The position numbers and the translations under genes were made by a program. A model generated the notes under the pieces. The model worked only from the letters and a program-made list of their open reading frames with translations, was not told the DNA's origin and made no database searches. Of a stretch of DNA of 64,000 bases, positions 15,998 through 23,965 are shown in pieces (position 1 is the first letter of the stretch; every line of letters begins with the position of its first letter). This DNA comes from DAMCZI01 sp032095175 (lineage in GTDB: Bacteria; Bacillota; Clostridia; Clostridiales; Caloramatoraceae): positions 62,001 to 126,000 of the forward strand of contig DAMCZI010000007.1 of the NCBI GenBank assembly GCA_032095175.1, given 5' to 3'.

Positions 15998-17590
15998 TTG
16001 CCTAATTATATAGATGAAATTAAAAAGAGAAGGACTTTTGCGATTATATCACACCCTGACGCTGGTAAAACTACCTTAACAGAGAAATTCCTTTTATACG
16101 GAGGAGCCATTAGACTAGCAGGTTCCGTAAAATCCAGAAAGGCAGCAAAGCATGCTGTATCTGACTGGATGGAAATAGAAAAGCAGAGAGGTATTTCTGT
16201 AACCTCATCAGTTATGCAGTTTAACTATAACGGTTATTGCATAAACATCCTTGATACCCCTGGTCACCAGGACTTCAGTGAGGATACCTATAGAACCCTT
16301 ATGGCAGCGGATTCTGCTGTAATGGTTATCGATGGAGCTAAGGGAGTCGAGGAACAGACCAGAAAGCTTTTCCGCGTTTGCAGCTTAAGAGGGATTCCTA
16401 TTTTTACATTCATAAACAAGCTAGACAGAGAAACAAAGGACTGCTTTGAGCTTCTAGAGGAAATAGAGAGGGAACTTGGAATAAAATCCTACCCAATAAA
16501 CTGGCCTGCAGGAAGTGGAGCTCATTTTAAAGGTGTATATGACAGAGAAAGAAAGCTAGTAGAAGTATTTAACGGCAAGAACCATGGTCAGACACAGCTG
16601 GAATCAGTAACAGGTGATGTGGATGATAATGTGTTTAAAGATCTATTAGGAGAAGAGCTTCACTCTAAGTTAATGGAAGACATTGAGTTGCTAGATATAG
16701 CTGGAGATGAGTTTGATCTTAAAAAAATAAGAAAAGGTGAATTAACTCCTGTATTCTTTGGTAGTGCTCTTACCAACTTTGGTATAGAACCCTTCTTGAA
16801 TAAATTTTTGGAGTTAACTCAATCACCAACACCAAGAAATTCTGACAAGGGAGAAATCGATGTCTTTAGTAAAGATTTTTCTGCCTTTGTATTTAAAATT
16901 CAGGCAAACATGAATCCAGCCCATAGAGATAAAATTGCCTTTATGAGAATATGCTCTGGTGAATTCAAAAAGGACATGGAGGTATTCCACGTTCAAAAGA
17001 ACAACAAAATCAGGCTTACTCAACCACAGCAATTTATGGCGCAGGATAGAGAAATAATAGATAGTGCCTATGCAGGAGACATTATAGGTGTTTTTGACCC
17101 AGGTATTTTCAGCATTGGCGACACTCTTTGCCAAAGCTCAGATAAATATAAGTTTGAGGGTATACCAACCTTTGCCCCAGAATACTTTGCAAAGGTAAGA
17201 ACTACAGATACTATGAAAAGAAAGCAGTTCATAAAGGGAATAACTCAGATAGCAAACGAAGGTGCAATACAGGTATTCAAGCAGCTTCACATAGGAATAG
17301 AAGAACTAATTGTAGGAGTTGTTGGAGTACTTCAATTTGAAGTTTTAGAGTACAGACTCAAAAACGAATACAACGTAGATATACGAATGGATAGACTTCC
17401 ATATAGATATGTAAGATGGATAGAAAACGAAGAAATAGATGCTAACTCCCTTGATTTGACCTCTGACGCCAAGGTTGTAATGGACCTAAAGGACAGACAT
17501 CTAGTACTTTTCCAATCAGAATGGGGAATTGATTGGGTGATAAATCATAATAAGGGATTATCACTATTGAATATAGGTAAGGATATATAA
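15998..17590 (+). CDS. prfC: Peptide chain release factor 3
   Basis: A 530-residue translational GTPase that recycles RF1/RF2 from the ribosome after termination. G1 is in SHPDAGKTTLTEK, G2 near RGISVTSSV, G3 is DTPGHQDF, and G4 is FINKLDR. The C-terminal half has the RF3 signature GVVGVLQFEVLEYRLKNEYNV. The start is TTG 15998 after AGAGAGGGG; no ATG fits better. It is transcribed alone. Confidence 0.95.
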   Translation: MPNYIDEIKKRRTFAIISHPDAGKTTLTEKFLLYGGAIRLAGSVKSRKAAKHAVSDWMEIEKQRGISVTSSVMQFNYNGYCINILDTPGHQDFSEDTYRTLMAADSAVMVIDGAKGVEEQTRKLFRVCSLRGIPIFTFINKLDRETKDCFELLEEIERELGIKSYPINWPAGSGAHFKGVYDRERKLVEVFNGKNHGQTQLESVTGDVDDNVFKDLLGEELHSKLMEDIELLDIAGDEFDLKKIRKGELTPVFFGSALTNFGIEPFLNKFLELTQSPTPRNSDKGEIDVFSKDFSAFVFKIQANMNPAHRDKIAFMRICSGEFKKDMEVFHVQKNNKIRLTQPQQFMAQDREIIDSAYAGDIIGVFDPGIFSIGDTLCQSSDKYKFEGIPTFAPEYFAKVRTTDTMKRKQFIKGITQIANEGAIQVFKQLHIGIEELIVGVVGVLQFEVLEYRLKNEYNVDIRMDRLPYRYVRWIENEEIDANSLDLTSDAKVVMDLKDRHLVLFQSEWGIDWVINHNKGLSLLNIGKDI

Positions 17591-17596
17591 ACTAGT

Positions 17597-17661
17597 AATA
17601 GGCAAGTGGCAGGTTGAATAATCTTGGAATATTTCCATATTATCCAACCTGCCACTTATTT
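17597..17661. repeat. Palindromic repeat family A, copy 3
   Basis: AATAGGCAAGTGGCAGGTTG pairs imperfectly with CCAACCTGCCACTTATT, starting seven bases after the prfC stop and followed by a T run. Half of a family B arm (AGGTGACAGGCTCTT, 17683-17697) lies just beyond. Confidence 0.75.
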
Positions 17662-17720
17662 TTTATCACTACTTACACAAATTTAGGTGACAGGCTCTTT
17701 TTAATTCCTAAACCTACATA

Positions 17721-18218
17721 TCATCCCACCAACGGCTTCAAACTATAATATTCCAAAGCCTGATTAACATCATACACATCATATATCTTTCTCTCCAAAC
17801 AAAACTGAATCACCAAATCAAACAAATCATTACTAGACAAAGAAAACCCTGCAGCATTCAATAGCTTATCAGTATCCTTCCTATTCAATTCAAGAGCCAA
17901 AGCAAGAGCAATTGCAGTGTTTTTCCCGAGATGATAATCAGGATTAGAACGTATTTTAGAAAAATGTCTTCTATCAATTCTAGCCTTTTTATATATATCT
18001 ATATCACAAACACCCTTTTTATCGATAAAGCTGAAGAGAATCTGGCTAAAGGTTGGCTTTTGATTCTTCTTAACAAAATCCTCTAAATCAACAGGAATTG
18101 CTTCATTACAAAGTATTGTCTCAGAATGCGCTGGAGACTCACAAATATAAAAGTCCTCTTCCTTTAAGTGACTATTAACATATTCCTTCAATTTAATTAA
18201 AAGCTTTTTATCAAGCAT
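17721..18218 (-). CDS. Uncharacterised protein with HTH-like region
   Basis: A 165-residue soluble protein. The middle (residues about 70-130: DIYKKARIDRRHFSKIRSNP, GKNTAIALALALELNRKDTD, LLNAAGFSLS) reads as an XRE-type helix-turn-helix arrangement, and the N-terminal 60 residues match no family I know. ATG 18218 is preferred over GTG 18227 because GGAGGGTG gives correct spacing. It is divergent from the VWA gene, with a perfect palindrome between them, and may be its regulator or partner. Confidence 0.6.
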   Translation of the reverse strand: MLDKKLLIKLKEYVNSHLKEEDFYICESPAHSETILCNEAIPVDLEDFVKKNQKPTFSQILFSFIDKKGVCDIDIYKKARIDRRHFSKIRSNPDYHLGKNTAIALALALELNRKDTDKLLNAAGFSLSSNDLFDLVIQFCLERKIYDVYDVNQALEYYSLKPLVG

Positions 18219-18237
18219 ATTTATCACCCTCCAAAAT

Positions 18238-18254
18238 GTCGCCTGTCAGGCGAC
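18238..18254. promoter_or_regulatory. Palindrome in the HTH/VWA divergent region
   Basis: GTCGCCTGTCAGGCGAC is a perfect 17-base palindrome (GTCGCCTG, T, CAGGCGAC) between the two divergent genes. It is much richer in GC than its surroundings and has no T run, which suggests an operator rather than a terminator. Confidence 0.5.
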
Positions 18255-18314
18255 CAAATGATGGATAAATTCAGTTATTATTATATCATAAAGAAAATTG
18301 AAAGGGTGGTAAAT

Positions 18315-18899
18315 ATGAACAGCAATTTAACAGAGATTATTTTTCTCCTTGATAGAAGTGGTTCCATGGGAGGCCTTGAAGCTGATACCATCGGTGGATT
18401 TAACGCTTTTATTGATAAGCAGAGACAGCTAGAAGGAAAAACAATCGTTACAGCAGTCCTATTTGATAATAATTATGAAATACTATGGAATGGAATTGAT
18501 GCCAGTAAAGTAAGGCTAACAGGAAACGAGTATTTTGTTAGAGGAAGCACAGCCCTTCTAGATGCAGTAGGAAAGACAATCCTTGATGTAGGTTACAGGA
18601 TATCAAAAGCACCCGAATACGAAAGACCAGGCAAGGTTATATTTGTCATCACAACAGACGGCATGGAAAACGCCAGCTCTGAATTTACCTACAAAAAGGT
18701 GAAGCAGCTTATAAAACACCAACAGGAGAAATACAACTGGGAATTCATCTTCCTAGGTGCTAATATCGATGTTGCAAAGGAAGCAGATAGCATAGGAATC
18801 GACAGTAAGGATGCATATAGCTACAAAGCTTCACAGGATGGAGTTGGGTGCATGTACCAAATGGTATGCGAGGAGGTGGCTAGGAGAAGACAAGGTTAA
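18315..18899 (+). CDS. VWA domain protein
   Basis: A 194-residue protein that is essentially one von Willebrand factor A domain. The metal-binding MIDAS motif is DRSGSMGG (Asp13, Ser15, Ser17), with a threonine and aspartate further on (GSTALLDAVG, ITTDGMENAS). It has no signal or membrane helix, so it is cytoplasmic, like TerY-type VWA proteins. ATG 18315 follows AAAGGGTGG; the frame is open further upstream but lacks a site. It is divergent from the HTH-like gene and followed by an Rpn-like gene 45 bases later. Confidence 0.8.
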   Translation: MNSNLTEIIFLLDRSGSMGGLEADTIGGFNAFIDKQRQLEGKTIVTAVLFDNNYEILWNGIDASKVRLTGNEYFVRGSTALLDAVGKTILDVGYRISKAPEYERPGKVIFVITTDGMENASSEFTYKKVKQLIKHQQEKYNWEFIFLGANIDVAKEADSIGIDSKDAYSYKASQDGVGCMYQMVCEEVARRRQG

Positions 18900-18944
18900 A
18901 AGAGAGGTTTCTAAAAATCAACTATTTAACAAGGCGGTGAAATA

Positions 18945-19760
18945 ATGAAAGCAGCAAATTATGAAGATCTGATTATGAAACGAGCAATGGATCTATTTGC
19001 AGAAGAAGGTTTGAAATTCTTTGGCATAGAGAAAAAAGCCAAGGAAACAGGCCCTACAGAGCTAGTGGTTTTAGAAACAAAAAACATGTTCATGGACTAC
19101 ACTTTCCTAATGGAGGACGATACCTTTATACACTTTGAGTTTCAAACGACCAATAAGGGAATCAATGATTTAAGAAGGTTCAGAGCCTATGAAGCACTGC
19201 TCAGCTATCAAACAAGCAAGGATGCAGTGACTTATGTGATTTATTCCGGTGATATAAAGAGCATCTATAGCAGCTTAAAAACAGGAATAAATGAATTCAA
19301 GGTCAATGTAATATCCATGGGTGATAAAGATGGGGATATAATATATAATAATATCATAGAGAAAATTAAATCTGGTGGGAATATATCCAAACAAGATATA
19401 ATTTCTCTAAGCTTTACTCCCATAATGGGGGGAACCATGTCTAAAGCAGACAAAATACTTAATGCAATAAAAGTTATTAAAGACATAGATAAAGAATATA
19501 GACATGACATAGAATCAATACTGTATGCCTTTGCTAATAAATTTTTAGACGGAAAAGATTTGGAAAAGGTAAAGGAGGAGATAAAAATGACGGAACTTGG
19601 CAAGAGTCTTATAGAGGAAGGAAAAGAAGCAGGAAAAAAAGAAAAGGCAAAAGAGATAGCAAGAGAGCTTCTAGACATACTTTCAATTGAAATGATTGCT
19701 AAAAAAACAGGACTAACAATTGAAGAAGTTAAAAAATTAAAAGAGGATAAAGAAAAGTAA
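18945..19760 (+). CDS. Rpn/PD-(D/E)XK transposase-like nuclease family protein
   Basis: A 271-residue protein of the recombination-promoting nuclease type. The nuclease core is visible as FMDYTFLMEDDTFIHFEFQT (Asp and Glu-x-Gln of a PD-(D/E)XK fold) followed by LRRFRAYEALLSYQT. The C-terminal third is a lysine/glutamate-rich helix (EEGKEAGKKEKAKEIARELL) with a short helix-turn-helix-like end (IAKKTGLTIEEVKKLK), as in many Rpn relatives. AAGGCGGTGA precedes the ATG. Such genes are common, multi-copy and mobile-like in clostridia; the cellular role is not settled. Confidence 0.75.
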   Translation: MKAANYEDLIMKRAMDLFAEEGLKFFGIEKKAKETGPTELVVLETKNMFMDYTFLMEDDTFIHFEFQTTNKGINDLRRFRAYEALLSYQTSKDAVTYVIYSGDIKSIYSSLKTGINEFKVNVISMGDKDGDIIYNNIIEKIKSGGNISKQDIISLSFTPIMGGTMSKADKILNAIKVIKDIDKEYRHDIESILYAFANKFLDGKDLEKVKEEIKMTELGKSLIEEGKEAGKKEKAKEIARELLDILSIEMIAKKTGLTIEEVKKLKEDKEK

Positions 19761-19778
19761 TCAACACTAAACCCATAA

Positions 19779-19810
19779 AATACTGCATATGGAGAATATG
19801 CAGTATTTTT
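19779..19810 (+). terminator. Terminator after the Rpn-like gene
   Basis: AATACTGCATAT pairs with ATATGCAGTATT around GGAGA, followed by TTT. Confidence 0.85.
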
Positions 19811-19962
19811 CTATCAACAGATGCTAAAGTACTAAAAACACAAAAGGTATTTTTATGATAACAGGGAAAATGCTCTAGCTTAAAATATAATGAAAAATTC
19901 ATTTTAAATAAGCTTTTTTACAAGTGTATGGTAAAATTAATATCAAAAAAGGGGGGATTTAA

Positions 19963-20493
19963 TTGAAAAAATATGCTACACCCATATTAATAGCAGCTTT
20001 AATAATCACAACAACCTTTGGAATAGTTAAACAGATACAGGTTAACAATTTAAATAGGACTATAAAGGACACTGAAGGTATCCTGATTAACAGCTTTTAT
20101 AACAAAACAAGTTTAATCTATAACATAGACCAAGTACAAAACAATTTTTCGAAGGATAATGCAGATGCCCTAGCTAGAGAGCTTTCTTTCATACAGATAT
20201 ATTTTTATTCTATATTCACATTAAATGAGGCAAAAATCAATTTTGATACGAATTTGGAATTGAATAAAAATATACCATCAAACAAATGCGTAAACTACAT
20301 TCATAAATTAGCAAGCCAACCTTCCCTCAACCAAAATGATATCGAAAACTTGGATAAGCTTAAAGATGGCTACAATGAATTTTGTAGAAATGTTACTAAT
20401 GATACTGGAGTAGTAACTGGAGTAAGTAATATAAATAGCCTTGCGAAATCTTATATGGATTTTATAGTGCAGATTGAGAGTGTATTAGAGTAG
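19963..20493 (+). CDS. Hypothetical protein with N-terminal membrane anchor
   Basis: I do not recognise this 176-residue protein. It has one N-terminal hydrophobic helix (YATPILIAALIITTTFGIV) and a mostly helical remainder with no cysteine pair or catalytic motif, so it is likely an extracytoplasmic helical protein held by one helix. The start is TTG 19963 after GGGGGG. It stands alone between a terminator and the CRISPR locus. Confidence 0.6.
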   Translation: MKKYATPILIAALIITTTFGIVKQIQVNNLNRTIKDTEGILINSFYNKTSLIYNIDQVQNNFSKDNADALARELSFIQIYFYSIFTLNEAKINFDTNLELNKNIPSNKCVNYIHKLASQPSLNQNDIENLDKLKDGYNEFCRNVTNDTGVVTGVSNINSLAKSYMDFIVQIESVLE

Positions 20494-20585
20494 TAATGTC
20501 TATATTAAAAATATGATAATCTAAAAAGTACAAATGGGTTAAAATTATTTGTATTGAGAAATTATGGTATAATATTATTGATTTA

Positions 20586-20637
20586 ATTATTGTCTTATGA
20601 TATTTAATAAGAAAGAATATATGAATTATTTGTATAA
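20586..20637 (+). pseudogene. Remnant of cas2 with internal deletion
   Basis: Aligned by eye with intact cas2 (31238-31501), this stretch keeps the promoter (GGTATAAT), the GATTTAA just before the start, an ATG mutated to ATT, a match to the first coding bases (TTATGATATTTAATAAGAAA), and then jumps to the last codons GAATTATTTGTATAA. About 210 coding bases are missing and early stops are present. It runs into leader 1 exactly as cas2 runs into leader 2. Confidence 0.8.
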
Positions 20638-20828
20638 CAAAAATTTGCAGTGATGCAAACATTAGTTCGAGGTGCTTTAAAACATTGAAATATCTAAGTT
20701 AAGAAGCATAATGTAATAATTTAGAAAAACACTACTGGAGGTTCACTGCAAAAATGCTAAGTTTAGCATTTCTAATATGTTGCATTAAGCTAGCAGCATC
20801 AATGTGTTTAGAGGTTTTGTATTTCGGG
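20638..20828 (+). promoter_or_regulatory. CRISPR leader 1
   Basis: About 190 AT-rich bases that match leader 2 (31502-31692) at roughly nine positions in ten, from AATTTGCAGTGATGCAAACA to the first repeat. Conserved parts include ACACTACTGGAGGTTCACTG and two short palindromes (TTTGCAgtgaTGCAAA and AAATGCTAAGTTTAGCATTT). It should hold the array promoter and the integration signals. Confidence 0.85.
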
Positions 20829-21897
20829 ATTTTCTATTAACTATGTGGGATGTAAAGAGCAATGCTTTGTAGTCTTTAATTTATAATTTAAGAAATTTTC
20901 TATTAACTATGTGGGATGTAAAGTTACAATCTGTACCGAATCCTAACAATGGTTATCATTATTTTCTATTAACTATGTGGGATGTAAAGATCAAAGAGGG
21001 CATACAGGTATTTGACAATCAAAAGCATTTTCTATTAACTATGTGGGATGTAAAGGAGAGAAATTATAAAATAGTTAGAAGGTGCATTTGATTTTCTATT
21101 AACTATGTGGGATGTAAAGGCAGGAAAGAAGTAAAAAAGAGTATGACGGAATAAATTTTCTATTAACTATGTGGGATGTAAAGACACGAAAGGTTGAAGC
21201 AATTCATCAACTTAGCTTGTATTTTCTATTAACTATGTGGGATGTAAAGAAAAACTGTACTTCTTTCACTTCTGCTCTTGGTTCATTTTCTATTAACTAT
21301 GTGGGATGTAAAGAAGAATATCTCCAACTAGATAAGGTGGTTCATATGGATTTTCTATTAACTATGTGGGATGTAAAGCTGCTGATACAGCGACAGCATT
21401 TTCTGTTGGAGATGCATTTTCTATTAACTATGTGGGATGTAAAGACCAATTGTGACTTCAAAGCATCCAAACGTACCTTGATTTTCTATTAACTATGTGG
21501 GATGTAAAGAACTAAAGTTAATGCATTATTTTATGTGGAAACTATATTTTCTATTAGCTATGTGGGATGTAAAGTACTAAATGAGTTTAAGATCAGCCTA
21601 TACACAAACCATTTTCTATTAACTATGTGGGATGTAAAGATTATTACAGCTATTATTGCTGCTAAGGCTATTAATATTTTCTATTAACTATGTGGGATGT
21701 AAAGTCCGGATAACTTGTCCTTTGTGGATATTCTCCATCCATTTTCTATTAACTATGTGGGATGTAAAGGAAATACAAGCAGCAGTTATACCTGTAATAG
21801 ACAAATTTTCTATTAACTATGTGGGATGTAAAGAATATCTGCATAGCCAGGGCATCTCGTTCAGTTTCATTTTCTATTAACTATGCGGGATGTAAAG
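20829..21897 (+). CRISPR. CRISPR array 1, 17 repeats
   Basis: Seventeen copies of a 29-base repeat starting ATTTTCTATTAACTATG and ending TGGGATGTAAAG, with 16 spacers of 35-37 bases. Repeats are identical except the 12th (21546, AACT to AGCT) and the last (21869, TGTGGG to TGCGGG), which marks the leader-distal end and fixes the direction as plus. The predicted crRNA 5' handle is ATGTAAAG. The repeat is the same as in array 2. I saw no spacer shared between the arrays or matching elsewhere in the window, but this was not computed. Confidence 0.98.
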
Positions 21898-21942
21898 ATA
21901 AAAATAAATAGATACAAAGGAATATCTGAAGATGAGATATAA

Positions 21943-22164
21943 GATTTAAATATAAAGTTTTGCCTTGGAAGAAATACATATAAAATACTTGAATACTTGA
22001 GTAAAGGAAAGATTGTTAATCAAGAACAGATTGCTGAACAAATAGGGATAAGCTGGAGGACTGTTGCCAGGTATAAAAAGAAAGTTATTGAGATGGGTTA
22101 TAATATAAAAACAGTAAATGGAAGAAATGGTGGTTATTATTTAGATGACAAGAGGAATTGCTGA
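21943..22164 (+). pseudogene. Fragment of an HTH regulator (WYL-type N-terminus)
   Basis: A frame without a normal start codon encodes YKILEYLSKGKIVNQEQIA, then ISWRTVARYKKKVIEMGYNI, then GRNGGYYLDD and a stop. This is the layout of the winged HTH that begins WYL regulators, including the gene directly downstream. It looks like a truncated relative or a remnant of a duplicated regulator between array 1 and the cas operon. A start from a rare codon cannot be excluded. Confidence 0.6.
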
Positions 22165-22191
22165 ATCTATATAGAATATATAGGAAAAGAG

Positions 22192-23148
22192 GTGAGTGAT
22201 ATAAGCAAAGTTGGGAATTCAATTAAAATGGCCATGCTCTTGCAAAGCAGAGGAAAGATGAAAATAAGAGATATAGCTGGTGAACTTGGTGTTAAAGAAA
22301 AACAAGTAAGAAACTATAGAAATGATTTAGAAATAGCAGGTATATTTATTAATTCAGAGCAAGGGCCATATGGTGGATACACATTAATGAATAATGGAAA
22401 CCTACTTGGTCTAAATCTTTCTTTAGAAGAATTAAGTGTAGTAGATTTAGCACTAGAACAGCTTAAGTATAATAATTATGTGTATAGCGATGAATTTGAA
22501 CTAATTGTTGATAAAATTAAAGCTGTTACACATATGAAGAAAGACTTAGAAGGGAATATGAATTATTTTAATATTGAATCTAAAGCTAATTGCGATTTTA
22601 ATGAAGAAAAGCGAAAGTGGCAGGATATAAATATTGCATTTATAACTAGAAGAAAAATAAAAATCAAATATTTTTCACTGAATTCAGGCATATCATGGAG
22701 GATAGTCCATCCTTATGGCTTATATCAGTATAAATCAGATATGTATTTAGCAGCTTATTGTGAGAATAGGAAGAATGTCATTGATTTTAAAATATGCAGG
22801 ATAATTGAATATGAAGTTCTAGAAGAAAAATTTAAGATTGTAGATAATTTTAGATGGGACAATTATGCAAAAAATTGCATTGGTATTTATAAGGATAAAG
22901 AGATTAGCTTGAAACTTAAGATAAAGTACCCTATTTCTGTGATTATTAGTGAAAAGATTTGGGTTGATAATCAAAGAATAACTAAAAATGAAGAAGATAA
23001 TTCAATAATTTTTGAAGCTAATATGAAAGGGTTTAAAGAAATTAAGAGTTGGGTATTAAGCATGGGAAGCAATGCAGAAGTTTTAGAACCTAAGGAATTA
23101 AGAGATGAAATTATAAATGAGATTGAAATGTTAAAAAATACATATTAA
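22192..23148 (+). CDS. WYL domain transcriptional regulator of the cas locus
   Basis: A 318-residue protein with an N-terminal winged HTH (MKIRDIAGELGVKEKQVRNY, GGYTLMNNG) and a WYL domain in the middle (residues about 140-225: ITRRKIKIKYFSL, WRIVHPYGLYQYKSDMYLAAYC). WYL domains sense nucleic-acid or nucleotide ligands, and such regulators often control CRISPR-Cas or other defence operons. The start is GTG 22192 with AGGA upstream. It lies between array 1 and cas6 on the same strand; that it controls the cas genes is inferred from position. Confidence 0.88.
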   Translation: MSDISKVGNSIKMAMLLQSRGKMKIRDIAGELGVKEKQVRNYRNDLEIAGIFINSEQGPYGGYTLMNNGNLLGLNLSLEELSVVDLALEQLKYNNYVYSDEFELIVDKIKAVTHMKKDLEGNMNYFNIESKANCDFNEEKRKWQDINIAFITRRKIKIKYFSLNSGISWRIVHPYGLYQYKSDMYLAAYCENRKNVIDFKICRIIEYEVLEEKFKIVDNFRWDNYAKNCIGIYKDKEISLKLKIKYPISVIISEKIWVDNQRITKNEEDNSIIFEANMKGFKEIKSWVLSMGSNAEVLEPKELRDEIINEIEMLKNTY

Positions 23149-23216
23149 GTGATTATAAACAGCCAGTATATTACCACAATACTTATTAGAATATAAATTA
23201 GAAGGAGGTGAAATGT

Positions 23217-23951
23217 ATGCGATTAAAGGTTGATTATAATTCTGAACGTATTCCAAGAGCGTATAATACTTTATTTATGAGTTTGATTAAGGAAGCATTT
23301 AAAAAGTCAGATGATGAATATTTTAAAAAATTGTACTTTTATAAGGATAATATGGCTAATAAAAAAAGCAAAAATCTGACCTTTTCTATATATGTAAAAG
23401 ACTATGAAATAAAGGATAAAGATATAATTGTAAATGACAGAGTTTCTGTGATATTTAGTACGCCGGATTTAGAATTAGGCTTGATTTTGTACAATGGTCT
23501 TTTAAAGTTAGGCACATTTGAATATAAGAAAGAATATCACTTAAATAGATTAAGAATGGATCTGATAAAAGAAAAAGTAATAAACGACAAGGAAGTGACT
23601 TTAAAAACACTTTCACCTATATGCATTAAAAATAAAGAGGGATACTTTATAAACATTGATAGTCCAAGCTATGAAGAAGAGCTTAATTATATTACAAATA
23701 TAGTATTAGAAAGCTATAGGGGATATGGTCTAAAGGAGAGACTTCGTTTCACAGACATTGACATGAAAAAAGTTGTTGTTAAGGAGGAACTTAGAGAATT
23801 TAAAAATAAGACAGGTAGGGAATATGAGTTTGTCAATTCCTATAAAGGATTATTTAAACTAAGTGGGGACAAAGAAGATCTAAAGGATATTTATATGCTG
23901 GGAATTGGAAATAAGCGTTCACAGGGATTTGGCAATATAGAGATTGTTTGA
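23217..23951 (+). CDS. cas6: CRISPR pre-crRNA endonuclease Cas6
   Basis: A 244-residue RAMP protein that cuts pre-crRNA in the repeat and leaves the 8-base handle. The C-terminal glycine-rich loop GIGNKRSQGFGNIEIV is the family hallmark; the N-terminal half has a ferredoxin-like start (MRLKVDYNSERIPRAYNTLF). ATG 23217 is chosen because AAGGAGGTG (23202-23210) precedes it. First structural gene of the cas operon, 14 bases before cas8b. Confidence 0.93.
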   Translation: MRLKVDYNSERIPRAYNTLFMSLIKEAFKKSDDEYFKKLYFYKDNMANKKSKNLTFSIYVKDYEIKDKDIIVNDRVSVIFSTPDLELGLILYNGLLKLGTFEYKKEYHLNRLRMDLIKEKVINDKEVTLKTLSPICIKNKEGYFINIDSPSYEEELNYITNIVLESYRGYGLKERLRFTDIDMKKVVVKEELREFKNKTGREYEFVNSYKGLFKLSGDKEDLKDIYMLGIGNKRSQGFGNIEIV

Positions 23952-23965
23952 TAGGAGGTGAGATA

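Noticed and set aside
18945..19760. Rpn-like gene as a mobile element associated with CRISPR
   Set aside because: There are no terminal repeats around it, and it is separated from the cas region by a terminator and another gene.
21379..21415. Spacer in array 1 containing CATTTTCTGTT, similar to the repeat start
   Set aside because: The match covers only about ten AT-rich bases and the spacer has normal length, so this is probably chance.
20909..21880. Open reading frames across CRISPR array 1
   Set aside because: They are repeats of the 29-base unit read as FLLTMWDVK and FSINYVGCK between spacers, not genes. The same applies to array 2 (31863-32251).
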